Program-made: the position numbers and the translations under genes
Shown: piece after piece, positions 1 to 8,743 of the stretch
Layout of the letters: every line of letters starts with the position of its first letter
Position numbering within the stretch: position 1 is the first letter of the stretch
Notes under the pieces: generated by a model
Told to the model about the DNA's origin: nothing
Database searches by the model: none
The model's input: the letters and a program-made list of their open reading frames with translations, nothing else
Source: Brachybacterium squillarum M-6-3
GTDB lineage: Bacteria; Actinomycetota; Actinomycetes; Actinomycetales; Dermabacteraceae
Assembly: GCF_000225825.1 (NCBI RefSeq)
Contig: NZ_AGBX01000001.1
Coordinates: 310,001-374,000, forward strand
Direction: 5' to 3'
Length of the DNA stretch: 64,000 nt

Positions 1-203
1 CCCCCGTCGCCGCCCACGCCGAGACCGCCGACGGGGCGCTGACGCTGCAGGCCCTGGCGATCTCCCCCGACGGGGCCACCGTGGTCGAGTCCTCCGCGAG
101 CGCCCCGGCGGACAGCGACCCGGCCGCGCTCGGCGCAGGCCTGGCCCGTGAGCTGCTCGCGGGCGGCGCCGACCGGATCCTCGCGGAGGCGAACGGGCGA
201 TGA
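1..203 (+). CDS. hemC: Hydroxymethylbilane synthase, C-terminal end (partial)
   Basis: This is the last 66 codons of porphobilinogen deaminase, which joins four porphobilinogens into hydroxymethylbilane. The open frame starts at position 3 and begins PVAAHAE, the conserved strand opening the C-terminal domain 3, followed by the LTLQALAISPDG strand pair and the helix ending in LAREL and GGADRILAE. The catalytic dipyrromethane cysteine would lie upstream of the window. The stop TGA overlaps the ATG of the next gene (ATGA), so hemC and hemD are translationally coupled. The identification rests on the C-terminal pattern plus the hemD-hemB-hemL context. Confidence 0.88.
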   Translation, partial: PVAAHAETADGALTLQALAISPDGATVVESSASAPADSDPAALGAGLARELLAGGADRILAEANGR

Positions 204-1144
204 GCGCAGGCGGGCGCGGGGTGCACGGGGGCGGCCGCGTGCGGGTCCTGCTGCCCCGTCCGGCCGGACGCGCCGGCTCCCTGCCCCACCGTCTGCTCAC
301 CGCGGGCGTGATCGTCGAGCACCACCCGCTGGTGGAGATGGAGTGCGAGGCCGGGCCCGCCGTGCAGGAGGCCCTGCGCGGCCTCGCTGCCGGGGAGTTC
401 ACCGACCTGGTGGTGACCAGCCGCAGCGCCGTCACCGCGCTGCTGGCGGCGACCGGCCTCAGCCCCGCGCGCTCCGCCTCCGGGCGCCTGCACGTGCACC
501 CGGACACCCGGGTGGTCGCGGTCGGCGCACGCACGGCCGCCGCGCTGCGAGACGCGGGGGTGGAGGTGGCGCAGGTCGCCGGCGGCTCCGGCGCCGCCCT
601 GGTCGCCGGGATGCCCGCCCCCGAGGGGAGGCGCACCGTGCTGTTCCCCGCCTCCGCGGCCGCCGCCGCGACCGTGCCGGACGGGCTGGCCGCCGCCGGG
701 TACGCGGTGCGACGGGTGGAGGCCTACCGGCCTCGCGCCGTGGACCTGCCGGGCCCCGTCGCCGCGGACCTCTCCCGCGGGGCCTACGCGGCGATCGTCC
801 TGACCAGCCCCATGATCGCCCGCTGCGCGGCGGCGAGCGGCATGGCCGCCTCCACCGCCGTGGTCACCATCGGCGGCCCCACCACGGCGGCGGCGGAGGC
901 CGCCGGGCTCGACGTGGCCGCCCGCGCCGCCGCCCCCGACGACGAGCACCTCGCCGCCGCCACCCTCCGGGCGCTGGGCCTCCCGCCGGGCCCGCCCGCC
1001 CCCGGCGAGCGAGGAGCACCCCTGCACGCCCCGTTCCGGCGACCATCCGGTCCCGATGACCGCGTGGCCCCAATGACCGCCCGGACCCGGCACTCCCCAC
1101 CCCGACTCCCCGACCGTCTCTCCCGGAAGGACCCCACCGCATGA
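200..1144 (+). CDS. hemD: Uroporphyrinogen-III synthase
   Basis: This 314-residue protein is predicted to cyclise hydroxymethylbilane to uroporphyrinogen III with inversion of ring D. Visible family features are the N-terminal RVLLPRP strand, [11 protein letters not shown] in the first lobe, [12 protein letters not shown], then RTVLFPAS and IVLTSPM in the second lobe and [10 protein letters not shown] near the end of the fold. HemD sequences are poorly conserved, so the call leans on position: it overlaps hemC by 4 bp and hemB by 4 bp. The last 50 or so residues (after LGLPPG) are Pro/Arg-rich and extend beyond the usual fold. They may simply be needed to reach the hemB start for coupling. 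Confidence 0.88.
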   Translation: MSAGGRGVHGGGRVRVLLPRPAGRAGSLPHRLLTAGVIVEHHPLVEMECEAGPAVQEALRGLAAGEFTDLVVTSRSAVTALLAATGLSPARSASGRLHVHPDTRVVAVGARTAAALRDAGVEVAQVAGGSGAALVAGMPAPEGRRTVLFPASAAAAATVPDGLAAAGYAVRRVEAYRPRAVDLPGPVAADLSRGAYAAIVLTSPMIARCAAASGMAASTAVVTIGGPTTAAAEAAGLDVAARAAAPDDEHLAAATLRALGLPPGPPAPGERGAPLHAPFRRPSGPDDRVAPMTARTRHSPPRLPDRLSRKDPTA

Positions 1145-2172
1145 CCCTCCCGCAGCCCACTCCCGGCCCGCTGCCCGTGGACCGTCCCCGTCGCCTGCGC
1201 CGCAGCGCCGCGATGCGCTCCCTGGTGCGCGAGCACACCCTGCGCCCCGCCGACCTGGTGCTGCCGATGTTCGTGCGCGAGGGTGCCACCGAGGCGCGAC
1301 CCATCACCTCCATGCCCGGGGTGTCCCAGCACTCGATGGACTCCCTCGTCCGTGCCGCGGTCGAGGCGGTCGAGAACGGCGTCGGCGGGCTGATGCTCTT
1401 CGGCGTGCCCGAGCACAAGGACGCGGTCGGCTCCGGCGCCACCGACCCGGACGGCATCCTCAACCGCGCGCTGGCCCGGCTGCGCGGCGAGCTCGGCGAT
1501 GCCACCGTGGTGATGGCCGACCTGTGCCTGGACGAGTTCACCGACCACGGCCACTGCGGCGTCCTGGACTCTGACGGCGTCGTCGACAACGACGCCACCC
1601 TGCTGCGCTACCGCGAGATGGCCCTGGCCCAGGCGGAGGCCGGGGCGCACCTGCTGGGCCCCTCGGGGATGATGGACGGCCAGATCGCCGCGATCCGCGA
1701 CGCCCTGGACGGTGCCGGCCACCTGGACGTCGCCCTGTACGCCTACACCGCGAAGTACGCCTCGGCCTTCTTCGGGCCGTTCCGGGAGGCCGTGGACTCC
1801 TCGCTGACCGGGGACCGCCGCAGCTACCAGCAGGACCCGGCCAACGGCCGCGAGGCCCTGCGGGAGCTGGCGCTGGACGTGGACGAGGGCGCGGACCTGG
1901 TGATGGTCAAGCCCGGACTGCCCTACCTCGACGTGCTGCGCGACCTCGCCGCCGCCTCCCCGGTGCCGGTGGGCGCCTACCAGGTCTCCGGGGAGTACGC
2001 GATGATCGAGGCCGCCGCCGCGAACGGCTGGGTGGACCGGCAGCGCACCGTGCTGGAGTCCCTGCTGGCCTTCCGCCGCGCCGGCGCCTCGACCGTCCTG
2101 ACCTACCACGCCAGCGAGGTGGCGGGCTGGTTCCGGGCGGGCCTGCCCGAGCAGCTCGCCGAGTTCCGCTGA
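1141..2172 (+). CDS. hemB: Delta-aminolevulinic acid dehydratase (porphobilinogen synthase)
   Basis: This 343-residue TIM-barrel enzyme condenses two 5-aminolevulinates to porphobilinogen. The Schiff-base lysines sit in [15 protein letters not shown] and in [13 protein letters not shown]. The metal-binding stretch reads [14 protein letters not shown], so of the three cysteine positions of zinc-type enzymes the second is Asp here, giving a mixed ligand set. The N-terminal [15 protein letters not shown] and VLPMFVREG blocks are typical and the length is normal. The start ATG overlaps the hemD stop, and about 90 bp separate it from hemL. Confidence 0.97.
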   Translation: MTLPQPTPGPLPVDRPRRLRRSAAMRSLVREHTLRPADLVLPMFVREGATEARPITSMPGVSQHSMDSLVRAAVEAVENGVGGLMLFGVPEHKDAVGSGATDPDGILNRALARLRGELGDATVVMADLCLDEFTDHGHCGVLDSDGVVDNDATLLRYREMALAQAEAGAHLLGPSGMMDGQIAAIRDALDGAGHLDVALYAYTAKYASAFFGPFREAVDSSLTGDRRSYQQDPANGREALRELALDVDEGADLVMVKPGLPYLDVLRDLAAASPVPVGAYQVSGEYAMIEAAAANGWVDRQRTVLESLLAFRRAGASTVLTYHASEVAGWFRAGLPEQLAEFR

Positions 2173-2221
2173 GCCGCCGGGCGGGGCCGCCCCGCCCCGC
2201 CCCGTAACGTCCGCCCGTCCC

Positions 2222-2249
2222 GTCGCTCGTCGCCCGTCGCCCGTCGCCC
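2222..2249 (+). repeat. Heptamer tandem repeat GTCGCCC, 4 copies
   Basis: Four head-to-tail copies of GTCGCCC (the first reads GTCGCTC) lie in the hemB-hemL spacer and end 2 bp before the GAAGGAG ribosome-binding site of hemL. The same unit in the opposite orientation forms an eight-copy array at 8744-8799. Seven-base arrays can gain or lose units by slippage. Confidence 0.9.
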
Positions 2250-2263
2250 GAGAAGGAGACCCC

Positions 2264-3601
2264 ATGACCAGCCCGTCCTCCCCCACCCAGCTCTCCGAGG
2301 AGCTCTTCGCCCGCGCCCGCCGCGTCATCCCCTCCGGCGTGAACTCGCCCGTGCGCGCCTTCGGCTCCGTGGGCGGCACCCCGCCGTTCCTCACCTCCGG
2401 CTCCGGGGCGATCCTCACCGACGCCGACGGCCGCGAGTACGTGGACCTGGTGGGCTCCTGGGGGCCGATGATCCTGGGCCACGCGAACCCGGGTGTGGTC
2501 GAGGCCGTGCGCGAGGCCGCCGGGAAGGGCCTCTCCTTCGGCGCCCCGCAGGCCGGGGAGGTGTCCCTGGTGGAGGAGATCACCTCCCGCGTGGGCCCGA
2601 TCGAGCAGCTGCGCCTGGTCAACTCCGGCACCGAGGCCACCATGAGCGCCCTGCGGGTGGCGCGCGCCGCCACCGGTCGCGACGTGGTCGTGAAGTTCGC
2701 CGGCTGCTACCACGGGCACGTGGACTCCCTGCTGGCCGAGGCCGGCAGCGGGGTGGCGACCTTTGCCCTGCCGGGCTCGGCCGGGGTCACCGAGGGCGTC
2801 GCCCGGGACACGGTCGTCCTGCCCTACGGGGACGCCGAGGCCGTGCGCGCCCTCTTCGCCGAGCGCGGGGACGAGATCGCCGCGATCATCACCGAGGCCG
2901 CCCCCGCGAACATGGGCGTGGTGACCCCGCCGGAGGTCCCCGGCGCGGACGGCGCCCCGATCGCCTTCAACCGCTTCCTGGCAGAGACCGCCCACGCCGC
3001 GGGCGCGCTGCTGATCACCGACGAGGTGCTCACCGGCTTCCGCGCCTCCCGCGAGGGCTACTACGGCATCGACGGCGAGGGCTGGGCGCCGGACCTGATG
3101 ACCTTCGGCAAGGTCATCGGCGGCGGCCTGCCCGTGGGGGCTTTCGGCGGCCGCGCGGACCTGATGGCGCAGCTCGCCCCGGCCGGCCCCGTCTACCAGG
3201 CGGGCACCCTGTCCGGGAACCCCCTGGCCACCGCGGCGGGCCTGGCGACCTTCGCCGGGCTGGACGCGCAGGCCTATGCGACCGTGGGCGCCGCGAGCGA
3301 GCACCTGCAGGGCATGGTGGGCGCGGCGCTCACCGAGGCCGGGGTCCCCCACGTCATCCAGACCGCCGGCACCCTGTTCTCCGTGTTCTTCCGCGAGGCG
3401 CCGGTGCGGGGCTACGAGGAGGCGAAGGCGCAGGACACCGAGGCCTTCCGCCGCTTCTTCCACTCGCTGCTGGCGGACGGCATCTACCTGCCGCCCTCGG
3501 CCTTCGAGGCCTGGTTCCTCTCCACGGCGCACACGGACGCCGTGCTGGACCGCATCGGCGAGGCCCTCCCCGCCGCCGCCCGCGCCGCCGCCCACGCCTG
3601 A
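2264..3601 (+). CDS. hemL: Glutamate-1-semialdehyde 2,1-aminomutase
   Basis: This 445-residue PLP-dependent class-III aminotransferase fold enzyme converts glutamate-1-semialdehyde into 5-aminolevulinate, the first committed C5-pathway product. Motifs include [12 protein letters not shown] at the N-terminus, [15 protein letters not shown] for phosphate binding, [10 protein letters not shown], the [12 protein letters not shown]sp region and the PLP lysine in [18 protein letters not shown]. The Shine-Dalgarno GAAGGAG lies 5 bp before the ATG. Together with hemC, hemD and hemB this gives most of the route from glutamyl-tRNA to uroporphyrinogen III. A very large hairpin follows the stop. Confidence 0.97.
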   Translation: MTSPSSPTQLSEELFARARRVIPSGVNSPVRAFGSVGGTPPFLTSGSGAILTDADGREYVDLVGSWGPMILGHANPGVVEAVREAAGKGLSFGAPQAGEVSLVEEITSRVGPIEQLRLVNSGTEATMSALRVARAATGRDVVVKFAGCYHGHVDSLLAEAGSGVATFALPGSAGVTEGVARDTVVLPYGDAEAVRALFAERGDEIAAIITEAAPANMGVVTPPEVPGADGAPIAFNRFLAETAHAAGALLITDEVLTGFRASREGYYGIDGEGWAPDLMTFGKVIGGGLPVGAFGGRADLMAQLAPAGPVYQAGTLSGNPLATAAGLATFAGLDAQAYATVGAASEHLQGMVGAALTEAGVPHVIQTAGTLFSVFFREAPVRGYEEAKAQDTEAFRRFFHSLLADGIYLPPSAFEAWFLSTAHTDAVLDRIGEALPAAARAAAHA

Positions 3602-3656
3602 CCCGCCCGCCGGACACCGCGCCGGCCCGTCCCGCCGGGCGCCGCCCGGCCTATCT

Positions 3657-3732
3657 GGCCCGCTCGGCACGCTTTTCATCACCTGACTTCCACGCAGGGA
3701 AGTCAGGTGATGAAAAGCGTGCCGATCGGGCC
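3657..3732. terminator. Giant inverted repeat between convergent hemL and uxaE
   Basis: Arms 3657-3691 and 3698-3732 form a 35-bp stem with a single mismatch and a 6-nt loop (ACGCAG). The inner 28 bp are perfect. It sits in the 237-bp gap between two convergent genes, so it probably ends transcription from both sides. No U-tract flanks either side, and the stem is much longer than a usual intrinsic terminator. Confidence 0.8.
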
Positions 3733-3838
3733 GTGAGTCACCGCCTGCCGACCGTGCACGACCGTCGCGCCCGCGCGAGGGGCGGGCCGGGCGCGCAGGG
3801 CCGGACCGGGTACGGGGCCCGGCCGCTCGTCCCTCGAC

Positions 3839-5263
3839 TCAGGCGCGGGCGAAGGCCTCGAGGTGGCGGGCCAGGTGGGGCTCCAGCACATCGCCGTAGG
3901 CCTCGTGATGCTCGCGGATCACGGCGCGGAAGCGCTCGACCAGCGGGGTGCCGTCGGCCAGGGTGGAGGTGAGGGAGTCGCCGTAGCCCACGTGGAGGAT
4001 CTGGCGGCCGTCCTCCTGGTGGATGAGGGCCTGCAGGTCCACGCCGTCGAGGGACTCGGGGGTCTCCTCCACCTGGGCGGACACCTGGTAGGAGGCGGCG
4101 GCGCGGCCGTAGGCCTCGCGGGAGATCCGCCAGATCTCGGCGAACAGCTCCGGGTCGTGAGCCGCGATCACCTCGAGGGCGCCCAGGTAGCTGGTGCCGG
4201 AGGTCTTCAGGTGCACCAGGCCATCGGTGGCCTCCACGGCCAGGGGGTAGATGGAGAACTTGTCCGAGCCGGAGTGCAGGGAGATCTTGTAGCCGCCGAA
4301 CAGTTCCCCGATGGCGTGGTGGGCGGCGAGGTTGCTGCGCAGCTCCTCCACGTCGCCGCGGAACTCGAGGCCCTTCTCGAAGCCGTCGACGTAGCGCGGA
4401 GCGAAGCTGAAACACCGCACGCCCAGCCTCGTCAGCTCGGTGGCCAGGTAGTAGTGCTCGAAGAAGGAGGTCTGCCAGGCGGTCTCGTCCACGGCGATCT
4501 CGGTCTCCACCGGATGCTGCGCGTGCTCGGTCAGGTGCCGCGACAGGCGCGCGGCCTCCGCGACCGCGCCGCCGTACTTCACGGCCGCGGTGATGACGTC
4601 CTCGCGGCTCGGCACGATCTCGGCGCCGGCCACGTCCAGGCGCAGCCCCTCGTAGCGGGCGAGAGTGTACTCCAAGGTGTCCTCGAGCGCGTCCCAGGGC
4701 AGCGCGGCGGCCTGCTCCTCGGTGGCGCCGGCGGTCACGTCCTGCACGTAGTCGCCCGGGTCGAGCGTGAACATGACGAAGCCGGCCTCGAGGCCGCGGT
4801 CGATGCCCTCGGTGGACTTGATGTGGTCGCAGTCGGCACCGAAGCCGCGGTCCCAGCCGGCCTCGACCAGGCCGAACACGGCCTCGTCCATCACCCCGCG
4901 GGCGCTGCGGCCCAGGCGGTCCATCTCGCGGATGGACTGCTGAGCCAGCACGGGGAACACGTCCCCGCCGACGGCGGCGAGCGCTCGGGCCTGCCCGGCG
5001 GTGGCCAGGCCGATGCGGTCGCCGGTGCCCACCGAGGTGCGGTGCTCGGAGACGAAGCCGGGGCGCAGCGCGGGGATCGCGGCCTGCAGGGCGCGGGCGT
5101 TCGCGGTGGAGGCGGGGCCCTCCAGCACGAAGCCCTCCCCCACCTCGCGGACATCGCCCTCGAAGGGTGCCAGCGCCTCGCGGTCCGAGGAGGTGAGCAC
5201 CAGCATGGTGCCCTCGCGGTCGCGGCGGACGTCGGCGGTGAGCTGCTCGTGGCTGAGGGTCAT
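3839..5263 (-). CDS. uxaE: Tagaturonate epimerase family protein
   Basis: This 474-residue protein resembles the UxaE family, first characterised in Thermotoga, which interconverts D-tagaturonate and D-fructuronate in hexuronate catabolism. Recognised stretches include GFGADCDHIKSTEGIDRG, MFTLDPGDYV, KYGGAVAEAARL, EIAVDETAWQTSFFEHYY and GYKISLHSGSDKFSIYP, which supply the acidic and histidine residues expected of a metal-dependent sugar epimerase. The ATG at 5263 is chosen because AGGAGG lies 6 bp upstream. Longer in-frame extensions cross an operator-like palindrome and are unlikely. It is divergent from the TRAP transporter genes and probably co-regulated with them. The exact substrate is inferred. 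Confidence 0.82.
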   Translation of the reverse strand: MTLSHEQLTADVRRDREGTMLVLTSSDREALAPFEGDVREVGEGFVLEGPASTANARALQAAIPALRPGFVSEHRTSVGTGDRIGLATAGQARALAAVGGDVFPVLAQQSIREMDRLGRSARGVMDEAVFGLVEAGWDRGFGADCDHIKSTEGIDRGLEAGFVMFTLDPGDYVQDVTAGATEEQAAALPWDALEDTLEYTLARYEGLRLDVAGAEIVPSREDVITAAVKYGGAVAEAARLSRHLTEHAQHPVETEIAVDETAWQTSFFEHYYLATELTRLGVRCFSFAPRYVDGFEKGLEFRGDVEELRSNLAAHHAIGELFGGYKISLHSGSDKFSIYPLAVEATDGLVHLKTSGTSYLGALEVIAAHDPELFAEIWRISREAYGRAAASYQVSAQVEETPESLDGVDLQALIHQEDGRQILHVGYGDSLTSTLADGTPLVERFRAVIREHHEAYGDVLEPHLARHLEAFARA

Positions 5264-5312
5264 GGGGTCCTCCTGGGTCGGGGCGGGCGGCACGTCCTCG
5301 GGCACCACCTCC

Positions 5313-5326
5313 TGCAAACGTTTCCA
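5313..5326. promoter_or_regulatory. LacI-family operator, uxaE side
   Basis: TGCAAACGTTTCCA carries the AAACGTTT core typical of LacI/GalR-family operators. It lies about 50 bp upstream of the uxaE start and abuts a likely -10 element on the minus strand. The regulator is not in the window. Confidence 0.65.
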
Positions 5327-5454
5327 GGGTAGGGCGTCGAGTCCGCCACGTCACCCTCTCGCCACGAGTTGCCGCCCGGACACACTGGACGACGCACCCG
5401 GCCCCGGCGGTTGCCACCGCAAGCCATGACCCCTTGCCGGGTGTCGGAATCATG

Positions 5455-5468
5455 TGCAAACGTTTGTC
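5455..5468. promoter_or_regulatory. LacI-family operator, TRAP side
   Basis: TGCAAACGTTTGTC contains the perfect palindrome CAAACGTTTG (5457-5466) and matches the first 11 bases of the operator at 5313. Two matching sites in one divergent promoter region imply a shared repressor and possibly DNA looping. Confidence 0.7.
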
Positions 5469-5584
5469 GGACGCGGCCCGTCAGAGCGGACACCGAGGCC
5501 GCGCCGCCGAGATCTGTTCCCCGACTCGCCGGCGCCCCCGCGCCCCGCCGGAGACCGCGCGCCCGGCGACGAAGGAGTGCCCGC

Positions 5585-6652
5585 ATGCGTCCGTCCCCAC
5601 CCCGGCGACCCTCGGCGTCCCCGCCGCGGCGTCCGAGCCGGCGCGCCCTGCTGGCCGCCGCGCCGCTGGCCACCCTGGGCCTGGCCTCCTGCGGCGTACC
5701 CGAGGAGATGCAGGTGGACGCCGAGACGGTGCTGTCGATCGCCCTCGGCCAGGCCGAGTCCCATCCCAGCTACGGCGCCCTGGTCGACTTCGGGGACGAC
5801 CTCGCCGCCGCCACCGACGGCCGCATCGGCTCCCGGGTCTACCCCAACGAGTCCCTCGGCGCGCAGCAGGAGGTCGTGCAGCTGGTCTCCGACGGCGCCG
5901 TGGACATGGCCGTCATCTCCTCCACCACCCTGGAGAACCTCTCGGTCCGCTTCCGCCCCATGAACCTGCCGGGCGTCTTCGACGACATCGACCACCAGGC
6001 CCTCGCCCTGGCCGACGAGGCCATCACCGGGGAGGTCTTCACCTCCCTGGAGGACTCGGCGAACCTGATGGTGCTGGGCGGCTTCACCCAGGGCGCCCGC
6101 CACGTCTACCCCAGCAGCGGCGTCGTGATGACGCCCGAGGACCTCACCGGCCGCAAGATCCGGGTGCAGGAGTCCGACGTGTTCCTCGACCTGATCCGCG
6201 CGATGGGCGGCTCCCCCACCCCCATGGCCTACGGCGAGGTGTACACCGCGCTGCAGGCCGGGGTGCTCGACGGGGCCGAGAACAACGAGATCTCCTACTG
6301 GACCCAGCGGCACTACGAGATCGCCGGCTTCTACAACCTGACCTCGCACTTCGTCGGCTTCGACTACCTGGTCATCAACGCCGCCCGGCTGCGGGAGCTC
6401 GGCGGCGACGAGGACGCCTTCCGCGCGACCGTCGCCGCCATGCAGGACACCTTCGTGGAGACCTGGCGCGCCGAGACCGAGGCGACGATGACGCAGATGG
6501 TGGAGGCCGGCGTGCAGGTGGCCGAGCCCGACGTGCCGGAGGTCTGGTCCCCCATCTACGAGGAGGTGGCGCGGTCCTTCCTCACCACCGCGGAGGACGA
6601 GCAGCTCTACGAGTCGATCCGGGCGCTCGCGCCCACGGAAGGAGGCGCGTGA
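5585..6652 (+). CDS. dctP: TRAP transporter solute-binding protein (DctP family)
   Basis: This 355-residue extracytoplasmic binding lipoprotein belongs to a tripartite ATP-independent transporter. The ATG at 5585 has GAAGGAG 7 bp upstream. The N-terminus is Arg-rich, then ALLAAAPLATLGLASC, a lipobox with Cys as the lipidation site. DctP features include GAQQEVVQLVSDGAVDMAVIS, LTGRKIRVQESDVFLDLIRAMG (ligand-binding Arg), GEVYTALQAGVLDGAEN and the FYNLTSH segment. It overlaps the next gene by 1 bp. Ligand: an organic acid, most likely a hexuronate judging from uxaE next door (inference). Confidence 0.93.
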   Translation: MRPSPPRRPSASPPRRPSRRALLAAAPLATLGLASCGVPEEMQVDAETVLSIALGQAESHPSYGALVDFGDDLAAATDGRIGSRVYPNESLGAQQEVVQLVSDGAVDMAVISSTTLENLSVRFRPMNLPGVFDDIDHQALALADEAITGEVFTSLEDSANLMVLGGFTQGARHVYPSSGVVMTPEDLTGRKIRVQESDVFLDLIRAMGGSPTPMAYGEVYTALQAGVLDGAENNEISYWTQRHYEIAGFYNLTSHFVGFDYLVINAARLRELGGDEDAFRATVAAMQDTFVETWRAETEATMTQMVEAGVQVAEPDVPEVWSPIYEEVARSFLTTAEDEQLYESIRALAPTEGGA

Positions 6653-7173
6653 TGAGGACCCTTCGCGCACAGCTGGTCGGCGTCCTGCGCTGGACCTGCA
6701 TCCTCATGTTCGCGGTGCTGGTGCTGGTGGTGCTGTGGCAGGTGTTCACCCGCCAGGTGGTGGGCCGCCCCTCCGGCTGGACCACCACCATCGCCCAGTA
6801 CCTCTTCGTGTGGCTGTCCCTGTTCGGCCTCACCCTGGTGTTCGCCGAGCGCGGCCACGTGGCCGTGGACATCCTGGTGGACCGGCTGCCCGAGGGGGCA
6901 CGACGCCGGATCGGCGTGCTCGTGCAGGCCGGCGTGGCCCTGTTCGCCCTGGCCGCCCTGGTCTGGGGCGGACTGCGGGCGGTGGGACTGTCCTGGACCC
7001 AGGTGGTGCCGGGCACGCCGCTCACCATCGGCCAGGTGTACCTGGCCCTGCCGATCGCCGGGGCACTGATCGCGCTGTTCGCCCTGGAGGACCTGTGGCG
7101 GCTGCTGCGGGACCAGGAGCTGACGGCCACGGCGACGCTGGACGACGGCATCGACACCTCCGGGGGTGTATGA
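6652..7173 (+). CDS. dctQ: TRAP transporter small membrane subunit (DctQ)
   Basis: This 173-residue protein has four predicted membrane spans: residues about 14-34, 46-66, 90-112 and 128-150. It is the small DctQ subunit that partners the large permease in TRAP sodium-coupled symport. The SGWTTTIAQYLFVWLSLFG and ERGHVAVDI stretches are characteristic. It is translationally coupled to dctP (TGATG) and its stop overlaps the start region of dctM. Confidence 0.9.
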   Translation: MRTLRAQLVGVLRWTCILMFAVLVLVVLWQVFTRQVVGRPSGWTTTIAQYLFVWLSLFGLTLVFAERGHVAVDILVDRLPEGARRRIGVLVQAGVALFALAALVWGGLRAVGLSWTQVVPGTPLTIGQVYLALPIAGALIALFALEDLWRLLRDQELTATATLDDGIDTSGGV

Positions 7174-7174
7174 G

Positions 7175-8497
7175 ATGGGTCCGGCCCTCCTCGCCGCGAC
7201 GATCCTGGTCATCGGGATCTTCCTGCTGCTCGCCATCGGCGCGCCGATCGCGATCGCCATCGGCCTGCCCTCCCTGGTCGCCCTGACCGCCGTCGCCGGT
7301 CCCGAGCAGGCGGTGCTGGTGGGCGCGCAGCGCATGGTCACCGGCTCCAGCTCCTTCACCCTGCTGGCGATCCCCTTCTTCATCCTGGCGGGGAACCTGA
7401 TGAACGTCGGCGGCATCGCCGAGAAGCTCATCGACGCCGCGAAAGTCCTGGTGGGGCGCCTGCCGGGCAGCCTGGCGCAGACCAACGTCGTGGCGAATGC
7501 CCTGTTCGGCTCGGTCTCCGGGGCCGGCGTCGCGGCAGCCGCCGCGATCGGCTCGACGATGGCGCCGCGGGAGCGCCGCGAGGGCTACGACCCCGTCGTC
7601 TCCGCGGCCGCGAACGTCGCCTCGGCCCCCTCGGGGATGCTGCTGCCGCCCTCGAACACCCTGATCGTGTACTCCCTGGTGTCCTCCACCTCGGTGGCGG
7701 CGCTGTTCGTGGCCGGCTACGGGCCGGGCCTGGTGTGGGTGATCGCCTGCCTCGCGGTGGTGACCCTGGTGGCGCGGAGGCGGCCCGAGATGCGCGGCAC
7801 CCGGGAGCGGATCCCGGTGGCGGTCGCGGCGCGGGCGCTGCTGGCCGCGCTGCCGGCGATCCTGATGATGGTGATCGTGATCGGCGGCCTGCTGGCGGGG
7901 ATCTTCACCGCCACCGAGTCGGCCGTGATCGCGGTGGTGTACTGCCTGGTGCTGGGCTTCGCCTACCGCAAGCTCACCCTGCGTCGCCTGCCCGCGATCT
8001 TGCTGGACTCGGCCCGCACCACCGCCGTGGTGATGCTGCTGATCTCGGTGTCCTCGGTGCTGAGCTGGGTGCTGTCCTTCGCGCTGATCCCGCAGATGGT
8101 GTCCTACTCCCTGCTGGGGGTGGCGGGCTCCGAGGTGGTGATCCTGCTGCTGATGACGGTGATCCTGCTGGTGGTGGGCACCTTCATGGACCCCACCCCG
8201 GCGATCCTGATCTTCACCCCGATCTTCCTGCCGATCGCGACGGAGCTGGGCGTGGACCCGATCCACTTCGGCATGATCATCACCTTCAACCTGTGCCTGG
8301 GCACGATCACCCCGCCGGTCGGCGTGATCCTGTTCGTCGGCTCGAAGGTCGGCGGGGTGCGGGTGGAGAGCGTCTCGAAGGCGCTACTGCCCTACTTCGC
8401 GGCGCTCATCGTGGGCCTGCTGCTGGTGCTGTTCGTCCCGCAGATCTCCCTGGCCCTCCCCGAGCTGCTGGGCGTGCTGAGCGAGGTCCCGGAGTAA
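7175..8497 (+). CDS. dctM: TRAP transporter large permease subunit (DctM)
   Basis: This roughly 440-residue protein with about 12 membrane helices is the ion-coupled translocation subunit. Recognised features are IGAPIAIAIGLPSLVAL, FFILAGNLMN, GSVSGAGVAAAAAIGSTMAP, the NVASAPSGMLLPPSNTLIVYS region, VGTFMDPTPAILIFTPIFLPI and NLCLGTITPPVGVILFVGSKV, all typical of DctM. The ATG at 7175 is preferred, with a G-rich stretch at correct spacing. An in-frame GTG at 7166 overlapping dctQ would add three residues. It completes the DctPQM operon. Confidence 0.93.
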   Translation: MGPALLAATILVIGIFLLLAIGAPIAIAIGLPSLVALTAVAGPEQAVLVGAQRMVTGSSSFTLLAIPFFILAGNLMNVGGIAEKLIDAAKVLVGRLPGSLAQTNVVANALFGSVSGAGVAAAAAIGSTMAPRERREGYDPVVSAAANVASAPSGMLLPPSNTLIVYSLVSSTSVAALFVAGYGPGLVWVIACLAVVTLVARRRPEMRGTRERIPVAVAARALLAALPAILMMVIVIGGLLAGIFTATESAVIAVVYCLVLGFAYRKLTLRRLPAILLDSARTTAVVMLLISVSSVLSWVLSFALIPQMVSYSLLGVAGSEVVILLLMTVILLVVGTFMDPTPAILIFTPIFLPIATELGVDPIHFGMIITFNLCLGTITPPVGVILFVGSKVGGVRVESVSKALLPYFAALIVGLLLVLFVPQISLALPELLGVLSEVPE

Positions 8498-8586
8498 GCA
8501 CCGACCTGGTGGGGATGACGGCCCACGACGGCGTGTGACGGGGCTCTGGCCAAGCCCGCCGCGCTGCGGCACCGTGGGTCCCGCAG

Positions 8587-8660
8587 CGCTCCGTAGCTCA
8601 GCCCGGTAGAGCAGCTCCCCCATAAGGAGTGGGTCGCAGGTTCGAATCCTGCCGGAGCGT
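8587..8660 (+). tRNA. tRNA-Met (CAT) or tRNA-Ile2 (lysidine type), with C33
   Basis: A full cloverleaf is visible. The acceptor stem CGCTCCG pairs with CGGAGCG, the D-arm is GCTC...GAGC, the anticodon stem GCTCC/GGAGT closes a CCCATAA loop, and the T-arm is GCAGG TTCGAAT CCTGC. The anticodon is CAT at positions 34-36. The base before the anticodon is C instead of the near-universal U33, and the discriminator base appears to be T. No CCA is encoded. The identity is elongator Met or Ile2; sequence alone does not settle which. Confidence 0.82.
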
Positions 8661-8697
8661 CGACCCCGGCCCGGCCCGGCCCGGGCGAACTTTCCCG

Positions 8698-8727
8698 CGC
8701 CTCACTTCCGCTGGTGGAAGCCAGGCG
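8698..8727 (+). terminator. Hairpin downstream of the CAT tRNA
   Basis: Arms CGCCTCACTTCC (8698-8709) and GGAAGCCAGGCG (8716-8727) pair with two central mismatches around a 6-nt loop, about 40 bp after the tRNA. It probably acts as a terminator or processing structure, and no clear U-tract follows. Confidence 0.5.
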
Positions 8728-8743
8728 GACATAAGTTCGATCC

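Larger units (their letters stand above)
5264..5584. promoter_or_regulatory. Divergent regulatory region of uxaE and dctPQM
   Basis: This 321-bp intergenic region holds no convincing gene. It contains two LacI-type palindromes about 142 bp apart (5313-5326 and 5455-5468), one near each divergent gene. On the minus strand a TACCCT box (5328-5333) lies next to the uxaE-proximal palindrome, so bound repressor would occlude that promoter. A GAAGGAG ribosome-binding site (5571-5577) precedes dctP. Confidence 0.65.

Noticed and set aside
784..2673. Long minus-strand open frame of 629 codons across hemD, hemB and hemL
   Set aside because: It is antisense to three well-supported genes, has no family character and is a product of high G+C codon bias.
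5369..5584. N-terminal extension of the DctP frame to 5369
   Set aside because: It would run through the LacI-type operator and place extra Pro/Arg sequence before a clean lipoprotein signal; ATG 5585 has a good ribosome-binding site.
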